Assembly: GCA_002310155.1 (NCBI GenBank)
Contig: DBYF01000057.1
Coordinates: 1 to 15,441, forward strand
Length of the DNA: 15,441 nt
Direction of reading: 5' to 3'
From: Mageeibacillus sp. UBA1193
Lineage (GTDB): Bacteria > Bacillota > Clostridia > Saccharofermentanales > Saccharofermentanaceae
The notes under the pieces are model-generated. The model was given only the letters and a program-made list of their open reading frames with translations. It made no database searches and was not told the DNA's origin. Of the stretch, positions 1 to 7,063 are shown one piece after another (the first letter of the stretch is position 1; each line of letters begins with the position of its first letter). Both the position numbers and the translations under genes were made by a program.

Positions 1-2277
1 ACGGAACTCTTCCGTATCTTCTTCTGTGACCTGGAAAGACAGCAGACGGGCGAGTACAGGATCTTCTGCATAATACTGCGCATAATATCCATTAACGCTT
101 TTCATTATGGTTTCCGCCTCGAGAGCATACTCCGCGATCCGGACAGGAGAAGTATATGTATAAAGACCCGACGGAGTCTCATATTCAAGATATGCCCGGA
201 TGAAATCCCATGCCGGACCTTTGCTGTCACTTGCGGCAGTGATCCCCATGGTGAGTGTCGGGTGTACCGCCATCCCTGTTTTCTTTGTTGCCGGATATCC
301 GAGGAAAACCGGGTTCTTCACGCCTCGGGTCTTCTGTGCACCGATATCGGAAGCATGACAGACGGCTCCTACCCGGACGGCAAGCATGCCTTCCGCAAAC
401 TTCTCCTCCGTAATGTCCATCTCACCTTCCAGCCTCTCATTTTCGGATATTTTGACCGTCTTATAGACATTTCCCTCATCGTCCGGGATCTTCGACACTC
501 CGTACTTTTTGACCATCTGCAGGATCTTTCTCATCTCTTCATTATCCAGATCCACGGTCTTATTCTTGTAGTCTACAAATTGAGGAAGCGATGTCCCGAT
601 CATCAGTTCCAGCAGGTCGTTATAGAGAACCCCCTCTAAGAAACTGACATCCTCCGGCATCTTTTCAGCCGCCTCGAAGAACTCTTCATATGTCCATCCG
701 AACGTATTTGAAATGAGATCCGGGTTTGCCATCAGCCCCTCCATTTCAAAACGGACCGGTATATGATACAGCGCCCCATCCGTTTCACATACGCGGAAGA
801 CATTGTCGAAATAGAGCTTCCTGTCGAGTCCGTGGCTGCCATCGATATACTGGTTCATATCCTCCATGACCGCGTCACTTCGGAAGGAAATAGAATCAAA
901 AAGATTCACCAGAATATCCGGACCAGCTCCGGTCAATGTATCCAGATATATCTTCTTCTCGACTTCGGACAGATCTTCACTCGAACCCATTCCGTCCGTA
1001 TAATCCACGATGACGACTCGGGCGGCATTCTCCGGCTTGGACGAATAAATGCTTGCGAATGACACAAGGTCTTTCACCTTCGAGACATTCTCTCCTCCGA
1101 TGACAAGCATCTTCTTCCCGGCATGCGGATTGACTTTCTCCCTGGTCAGACGGATCAGGTACGGATAATCGTACATATAATCTTTGTGTCCTACGGCAAG
1201 GATCTCATCTTCACTCTTCGGCGTACACTCGATATCTCTCATTTGTGCACGGTCGAGATCCGTATCATTCCAGGAAAAGACCTGTTCCGTCTCTCCCGTT
1301 TTCATATCATATTTGAAGCAGCCACTGTAGGAATTGACGAATACTCCTTCTTCTTTGACGATGACGTTATCAAAAGATGCCAGTGAACTTGCCTCTGTTC
1401 CGGGTCCCAGCTTTCCGGTATTGAGATCGATCTCCTTGATCTGGTAATCATTTCCCGCGTTCGGATCATGAAGAAGAGAGAGTACATAGTTCTTCCCATC
1501 CTGATGAAGGATATTTCCCTGGATCTCCCGGCCGGGGTCTGTGACCAGATGCAGTAGTTTTCCATCCTGACCGAAGATATATAACTCACCGGATACGGAA
1601 TAACAATATGACCCATCCTCCAATATCGCAAAGGAAGATTTCCAGTCGTACCAGGTATCCTTATCCACATCATTCAGAGGCATGCGCCGGACAGATTTTC
1701 CGGAACCGTCAAAGACTTCGATCCAGTACTTTGCCTGTTCCTGATCCATCTGTTCCTTTGTCATATCCGGACTGTATACGACAGGCTCATAATGATAGTA
1801 GAGCATGTGGATATTGTTCTCTTTATCCGTCGTGACACCAAGGATCGAATCCTCACCCATATCGATCGCCTTGACCAGGTTACCCTCTTTATCGAAGATC
1901 CCCGTCGCGTTTACCAGGTAATCCGTATAATCGAAATCAGGAATCTCATCGAGCGGCACACCGGTCTTTTCCTTCTCCTTTATCTCCTCCGGATAATCGT
2001 AACTGATCGAATAGCTAACTATGGCGACATCGCCCGTATACGTACAGTCAATGGTGGAGACAAACTCTACGGTTTTATCTGTATCCAGCGGGATGTTGAC
2101 CTTCTTTACATCCGCGGTAAAGTAAGGGTCCGTTTCCTGGATCACTTTTCCCGAAGAATAAAGACCTTCTTTTTCTTTTTTCTTGGATTTCTTACATCCC
2201 GCCATAGGCAGGATCATCGAGACTGCCATCAAGGACGCCAGCATCCTGCGTCCGTTTCTTAAGTGAACGTTTGCCAT
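1..2277 (-). CDS. Propeller-solute-binding-domain fusion lipoprotein, fourth of the array (3' end cut by window)
   Basis: This frame is open from an ATG at 2277 to the window edge (759 codons, no stop). The likely role is ligand binding on the outer face of the membrane; the ligand is unknown. A basic, hydrophobic signal ends in lipobox PMAGC (Cys28), so a lipid anchor is predicted. Residues about 50-380 hold short repeated strand-turn segments (for example FDKEGN, FGQDGK, IDLNTGKLGPG) that resemble beta-propeller blades. NPHAGKK (383-389) marks the junction, and the rest resembles family 1 extracellular solute-binding proteins (GPDIL, DMNQYIDG, GYPA, AWDFIRAY). Compared with the gene at 2318-4687, about 52 residues are missing, including the expected YFAGDR ending. 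It is closest to that upstream neighbour, 40 bases away, and has a longer N-terminal insert near residues 95-120. An AGGGGAG ribosome binding site precedes the ATG. The domain call is fairly firm; the function is inferred. Confidence 0.85.
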   Translation of the reverse strand, partial: MANVHLRNGRRMLASLMAVSMILPMAGCKKSKKKEKEGLYSSGKVIQETDPYFTADVKKVNIPLDTDKTVEFVSTIDCTYTGDVAIVSYSISYDYPEEIKEKEKTGVPLDEIPDFDYTDYLVNATGIFDKEGNLVKAIDMGEDSILGVTTDKENNIHMLYYHYEPVVYSPDMTKEQMDQEQAKYWIEVFDGSGKSVRRMPLNDVDKDTWYDWKSSFAILEDGSYCYSVSGELYIFGQDGKLLHLVTDPGREIQGNILHQDGKNYVLSLLHDPNAGNDYQIKEIDLNTGKLGPGTEASSLASFDNVIVKEEGVFVNSYSGCFKYDMKTGETEQVFSWNDTDLDRAQMRDIECTPKSEDEILAVGHKDYMYDYPYLIRLTREKVNPHAGKKMLVIGGENVSKVKDLVSFASIYSSKPENAARVVIVDYTDGMGSSEDLSEVEKKIYLDTLTGAGPDILVNLFDSISFRSDAVMEDMNQYIDGSHGLDRKLYFDNVFRVCETDGALYHIPVRFEMEGLMANPDLISNTFGWTYEEFFEAAEKMPEDVSFLEGVLYNDLLELMIGTSLPQFVDYKNKTVDLDNEEMRKILQMVKKYGVSKIPDDEGNVYKTVKISENERLEGEMDITEEKFAEGMLAVRVGAVCHASDIGAQKTRGVKNPVFLGYPATKKTGMAVHPTLTMGITAASDSKGPAWDFIRAYLEYETPSGLYTYTSPVRIAEYALEAETIMKSVNGYYAQYYAEDPVLARLLSFQVTEEDTEEFR

Positions 2278-2317
2278 ACCGTTTCACTCCCCTTCCGTTT
2301 AATTATACACGCTTGCA

Positions 2318-4687
2318 TCACATCTCCGTTACGACAAGTTTCGCCCGGTTATCGATATTCTTCAGCACATCGTCTTCTGTCCGGTCCCCTGCAAAATAAC
2401 CCGCCGCCTCTTCTGCAATAATATTGTATATCGATTCGTCTATGCAGGAAGATTTTGTCGCGTTTTCGATCAGTGAGCGGAACTCTCTGATATCCTCATC
2501 CGTGATCAAGGGCGGGAGAGAACTGTCATCGACGATGCCGCCATACTGCTTGACCAGGTCTTCGAAGTATGCCCGAGCCCGATCGTACTCTTCCTTATTC
2601 TTTTCCAACGCGCTCTGCGTCTCTTTCTCAAATACTTCCTTATTCACGGAGATTCCCATATCTCCGAGATCCGGTGCAACAGAATATTCCATGTAGGAAC
2701 GGATCAGATCCCAGGCCAGATCCTTTTGATCACTCGCAGCTACGATCCCGATAGAAGTCAGGCTTTCGATCGTCATTCCGGACCGTTCGGAGGACGGATA
2801 TCCCAGGAATGCCGACGGACTCTTGATGAGCTGCCTTGCCATCAGATAGTCATCTATCCTCGTTAAATAGATAGATCTTGCCGCAAGCATACCGTTCCCG
2901 AATTTCGTTTCCGTACGGTACTCAGGTGCGTAATACGTCCCATCGCTTTCGTACGCGTAGCCTTGACCCTCATCTTTCGGAATCTCTTTGACTCCATATT
3001 TCAAAGTCATCTGGAGATATTTCTTCATCGTATCGTTATTGAAATTCACGGTTTTCTTCTCATAGTTGATAAAATCATCCATCGATGTATCCAGCAGGAT
3101 CTTCAGAAAATCATTATACAACTGGCTCTCAACGAAGCTGACTCCGGCCGGGATCTTAGAGGAAGCCTCATCAAACTCATCAAACGTCCACCCGGTCTCG
3201 TTGGAGATATACTTGGTATTGGCCTGCAGTCCGGAAAGCGCGATCCGGATCGGGATATGATACAGTTCTCCCCTTTTTTCCATCGCGCGGAATATATTAT
3301 CGAAAAACTTGCTCCGATCGATTCCGTCTTTGCCGTCAATGTATTGATTCATATCCACCATGATATTCTCTGTCTGGAAAGAAGCTGTATTTCCAAAATT
3401 CAGGAGGATATCCGGTCCATCCCCGGAGATGACATCCAGATAGACTTTTCTCTCTAACTCCGCTTTTCCACCGCCGGTCACCATCTCATCAGTATAATCT
3501 TCTAACACCGCCCGGCACTTGTTTTGCGGGTCACTGTTATACTCGCTGACAAAATCAACGAATGATGTTTGCATCTCCAGGCCTGTGCCGCCCACCACGA
3601 TGATCTTCTTCCCGGCATGCGGGTTCTTCTCTGCCCGGGTCAGATCCACAAGATACGTTTTCTCCTCTATAGTAGAATTGTTGAATGATCTGCAGCGGGC
3701 ATAAAACTCATTATCCCCTTTCGGAACGATCGTAGTACTTATGAGAAGAGATCTTCCGACATCCGTATCGTTCCAGTCAAATATCAGTTCAAGTTCACCT
3801 GTATGGATATCGATCTTGTAGCAGCCGGAGGAACCGGAAACATAAAGACCGGTCGCCGTTTCCGTTATCCTTCCTAAAGTCTGCGGAACATTGATACTCA
3901 ACCCTTTCCCCAGTTTCCCGGAAGAAATATCCACTTCCTTGATCTGTACATCGTCTCCGTTTTCCATATCATAGACGCTCGAAGTTACATACGATTTTCC
4001 CTCCTGGCTAAAGACGGTCGTACCGAGCATGCGTCCGGGATCAGTGATCTCGAAGCACTTTTTCCCCTCACGGTCATAGATCAGGAGTCCGTTGTAATCG
4101 AAGATCGCGAACCTTCCGTCGGAAAGAACACTCAATTTCAGCGCATTTTCTTTTTCTGTGGCCGACGGTGACAATTCCGCGCCAAGAGGGATACTCTCCG
4201 ATACCTCACAATTCGCATCCAGGATATCGATTGCATAGTAATCCGCTTTCTGCGCATCTTTTTTGCGGGCAAGCATGCAGGTGTTTCCGTCTTTATCCGT
4301 ACAGGCTCCGAAAACCACTCCATCTGTTGCATCATATACGTTTTTTATAAAATTTCCCTTGCTGTCAAAGATCCCGAGCGCTGATACATTACTCGTCTCA
4401 TACATGATGGTGTATGGCGCAAGGACCATCCCTCCATCATACTTGAACGATCCGACACTCGTATCAATGATCTTCTTTCCCTCTTTCAGTGGCAGTTTCA
4501 GTTCATTGATCTCCGCGTTAAAGAACGGGTCCGTCTCCTGGATCTCTTTTCCTGATGCATACTTCCTGTCGCTGCTCTTCTTCGTTGATTTCCTGTTGCA
4601 AGATGCCAGAGGAAGGACCATGACTAACGCGAGGATCCCGGCGGCACGCTTCAGGCTCCGTGCCTTCCGCATCTTTGAATCCTTCAT
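2318..4687 (-). CDS. Propeller-solute-binding-domain fusion lipoprotein, third of the array
   Basis: A predicted lipid-anchored extracellular binding protein of 789 aa. The frame can be extended to an ATG at 4705, but GGAGG at 4700-4696 lies inside that extension and sits 8 bases before the ATG at 4687, so 4687 is preferred. The signal is KR-rich with lipobox LASC (Cys30). Residues about 50-350 carry blade-like repeats (FDSKGN, CTDKDGN, YDREGKK, DPGR, VDISSGKLGKG, FDWNDTDV). NPHAGKK lies at 355-361. The C-terminal half looks like a family 1 solute-binding domain (GPDILLNFG, DMNQYIDG, GYPS, AWDLIRSY) and ends with EEAAGYFAGDR...NRA, an ending typical of clostridial sugar-binding lipoproteins. 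It starts 24 bases after the gene above it and lies 40 bases before the next, consistent with one operon. The closest paralogue is the gene at 1-2277. The substrate cannot be read from the sequence. Confidence 0.9.
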   Translation of the reverse strand: MKDSKMRKARSLKRAAGILALVMVLPLASCNRKSTKKSSDRKYASGKEIQETDPFFNAEINELKLPLKEGKKIIDTSVGSFKYDGGMVLAPYTIMYETSNVSALGIFDSKGNFIKNVYDATDGVVFGACTDKDGNTCMLARKKDAQKADYYAIDILDANCEVSESIPLGAELSPSATEKENALKLSVLSDGRFAIFDYNGLLIYDREGKKCFEITDPGRMLGTTVFSQEGKSYVTSSVYDMENGDDVQIKEVDISSGKLGKGLSINVPQTLGRITETATGLYVSGSSGCYKIDIHTGELELIFDWNDTDVGRSLLISTTIVPKGDNEFYARCRSFNNSTIEEKTYLVDLTRAEKNPHAGKKIIVVGGTGLEMQTSFVDFVSEYNSDPQNKCRAVLEDYTDEMVTGGGKAELERKVYLDVISGDGPDILLNFGNTASFQTENIMVDMNQYIDGKDGIDRSKFFDNIFRAMEKRGELYHIPIRIALSGLQANTKYISNETGWTFDEFDEASSKIPAGVSFVESQLYNDFLKILLDTSMDDFINYEKKTVNFNNDTMKKYLQMTLKYGVKEIPKDEGQGYAYESDGTYYAPEYRTETKFGNGMLAARSIYLTRIDDYLMARQLIKSPSAFLGYPSSERSGMTIESLTSIGIVAASDQKDLAWDLIRSYMEYSVAPDLGDMGISVNKEVFEKETQSALEKNKEEYDRARAYFEDLVKQYGGIVDDSSLPPLITDEDIREFRSLIENATKSSCIDESIYNIIAEEAAGYFAGDRTEDDVLKNIDNRAKLVVTEM
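3599..3625. repeat. 27-bp exact direct repeat, copy 1 (NPHAGKK junction)
   Basis: Bases 3599-3625 match 5981-6007 exactly. They encode NPHAGKK and the two following residues, the boundary between the propeller-like and solute-binding regions. Close variants occur near 1108-1128 and 8347-8372 in the other two paralogues. Confidence 0.8.
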
Positions 4688-4695
4688 TTTCATGA

Positions 4696-4700
4696 CCTCC
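4696..4700 (-). promoter_or_regulatory. Ribosome binding site that fixes the start of the third lipoprotein
   Basis: On the minus strand GGAGG at 4700-4696 is 8 bases upstream of ATG 4687. The ATG at 4705 lies upstream of this motif, and the ATG at 4693 is only 2 bases from it, so 4687 is the best start. Confidence 0.7.
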
Positions 4701-4711
4701 ATCATCTTTTT

Positions 4712-7051
4712 CTATCTTTCCCGGACGACGATCGCCGCGCGGTTATTGATATTCTTCGCTACATCCTCCTTCGTTCTGTCGCCGGCAAAATATGCCGCCG
4801 CTTCTTCAAGCATAATGTTCTCGATCGCCGTGTCCGTTTCACAAACACGGTCGACCTTCAGGATCAGCTGTTCCAGATCATCTATGTACCTGTCCTGAGC
4901 CGTCGGCAGATGCATGAATTCAACGATCTCCGGAGCATTCTCGAGACGTTTCCATTCGACTCTTATGTTTTCCAGTTCTTTTTCCGCATCCGCCCGATAT
5001 GCCTTTTTTGAAAGCGGCAGCACGTAGTTTTCCGAAAGGATCTCCTGTGCCTTATCTTCATAAAATGCACGGATCACTTCCCATGCGCCGTTTCTGTTTT
5101 TCGAACATGTGGGGATCCCCATCGAGAGCATACATTCGGCAAAGCACCCTTCCGCGTTTTTGCCCGGTAATCCTCTGAACGAGAGATTCTCTTTAAGAAG
5201 TTCCGCACTGAATCCGTATGCGGTCACGCCCGTCGTATACACGTTCAGTGTCGCAAGCATCCCTTCTTTAAACCTGTCTTCTTCCGAGAAAAAGCTATTC
5301 CCGTCGATCATTTTCTGACCGTCCTCATCATAGGTGACACCGGTCTTATCTTCCTCGTCATACTGATCGATCCCGAATCGGTTCGCGATGTCCAGCATCA
5401 TGTAGAAGTCCGGATTATCGAAGCTGACCTTCTGCTTATCATAATCTACGAACTCTCCCTGCGATGTGGAATACAGCATGCTTAATATCCGGGTCTTCAG
5501 CATCGTTTCGTAGAATGAAATATTCTCCGGTACAGACGATCCGCAGGAAAGAAATCCCTCATATGTCCATGCCGGATCTTTCGGAACATACGCGTCATTC
5601 GCCACAAGAGAATGCACACAGAACCCCAGTGGCGCGAAGTACAGCTTGCCGCTCTTTTCAAATGCACGGATGACATTGTCATAGTACAGCGAACGGTCCA
5701 GTCCGTTTTCTCCGTCCATATACGGGTTCAGATCCACCATGAGATCATCATCGAAAAGAGATGTACATGTCTCAAAGTCTAAAATGATATCCGGCGCGCT
5801 TCCGCTCTTGATCTCCTGACGGACGTAGTCCTCGTAATTCGTCTCTTCAGGATCTTTTCCCTGAAGGACCATTTCCTCGTTATAGCTTTTCACCCTGAGC
5901 CTGCATCCGCGTGTCGTATCCGTGTTATACGCATACACGAAATTCAGGAACTCCACGCTCAGGTATTCTCCGGCCGCCGTGATGATCTTCTTCCCGGCAT
6001 GCGGGTTTTTATCCGCTTTGGTGAAATGAACGATCGCTGCCTTCGTCTGGGAAGTACTCACCTGTTCCCGATATACGGCATAATACTCGTTTTCACCCTT
6101 AGAGATGCAGAATGCATCGTACATCAGATCCATCCGTATATCTGTATCGTTGTAGTCGAAGACTTCGCGGAGACTGTCCTTCTCCAGATCGTACTTTAAG
6201 ACCTTCGATCGGGAAGATACATAGATCCCATCCTCAGATGCCATGACCGTGCCTTCGGACGTAAGCTTGGTCGCATCACGTCCGGGGCCGAGTTTACCCG
6301 TCTTCAGATCCACCTCTTTGAGAAGCGCATCCTCATCATCTTCCAGTGTATTGCTCCGGGTAATTACGTAATTCTTCCCACCGGTATGGAAGATTTTCGG
6401 AGTGATCGATCGGCCCGGATCGACGATCGGACAGATCTTCTTTCCCTCTTTACTGTATACGCCCATAGACCCGTCGAACGTAATGATGTAATCCCCGTTC
6501 TCTGCCACCTGAAGGCTGCCTGAAAAGGAATCATTGCCATCCATTTCCGGAAGATCGAACAGTTTTACCCACTGTCCGTTTTCCAGCCGGTCAACCTCAT
6601 AATGATAGTAATAATCCTCCCCCAGGATCGCTGTCAGAAGATACATATTTCCATCTTTATCCGCTGTGATCGCCACCTGGTACTCACCCGGTCTTTTTTC
6701 CAGGCTGCAGATCTTGTTTCCGGAAAGGTCATAGAGTTCCTGTACGCTGGTCTCGTAATCAGAAAGATCAAAGTAACCGCTTCTCGGCGTCTTATATGCA
6801 ACGTAATACTCGTACAGGACCATATCCCCGGCAAAACGGATGGTCCGCACATGGCCGCTTTCAAGCTCCCTCTCCGGATCGATGGGCATCTCCAGCTCGA
6901 CCGTCTCCACGTTAAAGTACGGGTCATCTTCCTTGACATAAGTCGGGCTGTCCGTAAAACTTGAAGATCCTGTTTTCTTTTTGCATGACGCCAGAGGCAG
7001 AATCATCGCCGCTGTCAGCATAACAGATGTCACGCGCAGTGCTTTTCCCAT
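4712..7051 (-). CDS. Propeller-solute-binding-domain fusion lipoprotein, second of the array
   Basis: A 779-aa predicted lipoprotein exposed on the cell surface. The signal peptide MGKALR... ends in lipobox LASC with Cys23. Residues about 45-345 show blade-like segments: YDLSGNK (107-113), TADKDGN (129-135), ENGDYIITFDG (184-194), YSKEGKK, DPGR (211-214), VDLKTGKLGPGRDA, EDGIYVSS and FDYNDTDI. NPHAGKK lies at 349-355. The remaining 425 residues resemble a family 1 solute-binding domain (APDIILDF, DLNPYMDG, GLPG, AWEVIRAF) and end in EEAAAYFAGDR...NNRA. It starts only 12 bases after the preceding paralogue, behind ACGGAGA, so the two are probably co-transcribed. The closest relative is the gene at 7064-9415: lipobox Cys23 and the NPHAGKK junction fall at the same residue numbers. 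No permease gene is adjacent. The ligand is unknown. Confidence 0.9.
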   Translation of the reverse strand: MGKALRVTSVMLTAAMILPLASCKKKTGSSSFTDSPTYVKEDDPYFNVETVELEMPIDPERELESGHVRTIRFAGDMVLYEYYVAYKTPRSGYFDLSDYETSVQELYDLSGNKICSLEKRPGEYQVAITADKDGNMYLLTAILGEDYYYHYEVDRLENGQWVKLFDLPEMDGNDSFSGSLQVAENGDYIITFDGSMGVYSKEGKKICPIVDPGRSITPKIFHTGGKNYVITRSNTLEDDEDALLKEVDLKTGKLGPGRDATKLTSEGTVMASEDGIYVSSRSKVLKYDLEKDSLREVFDYNDTDIRMDLMYDAFCISKGENEYYAVYREQVSTSQTKAAIVHFTKADKNPHAGKKIITAAGEYLSVEFLNFVYAYNTDTTRGCRLRVKSYNEEMVLQGKDPEETNYEDYVRQEIKSGSAPDIILDFETCTSLFDDDLMVDLNPYMDGENGLDRSLYYDNVIRAFEKSGKLYFAPLGFCVHSLVANDAYVPKDPAWTYEGFLSCGSSVPENISFYETMLKTRILSMLYSTSQGEFVDYDKQKVSFDNPDFYMMLDIANRFGIDQYDEEDKTGVTYDEDGQKMIDGNSFFSEEDRFKEGMLATLNVYTTGVTAYGFSAELLKENLSFRGLPGKNAEGCFAECMLSMGIPTCSKNRNGAWEVIRAFYEDKAQEILSENYVLPLSKKAYRADAEKELENIRVEWKRLENAPEIVEFMHLPTAQDRYIDDLEQLILKVDRVCETDTAIENIMLEEAAAYFAGDRTKEDVAKNINNRAAIVVRER
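4767..4800. repeat. 34-bp exact direct repeat, copy 1
   Basis: Bases 4767-4800 are identical to 7119-7152. Both copies encode the conserved YFAGDRTKED region near the C-termini of adjacent lipoprotein paralogues. This is expected after tandem duplication and possibly gene conversion, and it offers a site for recombination between the genes. Confidence 0.85.
5981..6007. repeat. 27-bp exact direct repeat, copy 2 (NPHAGKK junction)
   Basis: Identical to 3599-3625 and at the equivalent codons of the second lipoprotein. Confidence 0.8.
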
Positions 7052-7063
7052 ACATCTTCTCCG

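Noticed and set aside
2302..2307. A TATAAT hexamer (minus strand) between the third and fourth lipoprotein genes, possibly an internal promoter
   Set aside because: No -35-like hexamer is found at normal spacing, and the gap is only 40 bases. A secondary promoter cannot be excluded but is not supported.
4263..4898. A 211-aa plus-strand reading frame opposite the ends of two lipoprotein genes
   Set aside because: The similar plus-strand frame at 6981-7379 is simply the complement of the same conserved paralogue ends, so the likeness does not indicate coding.
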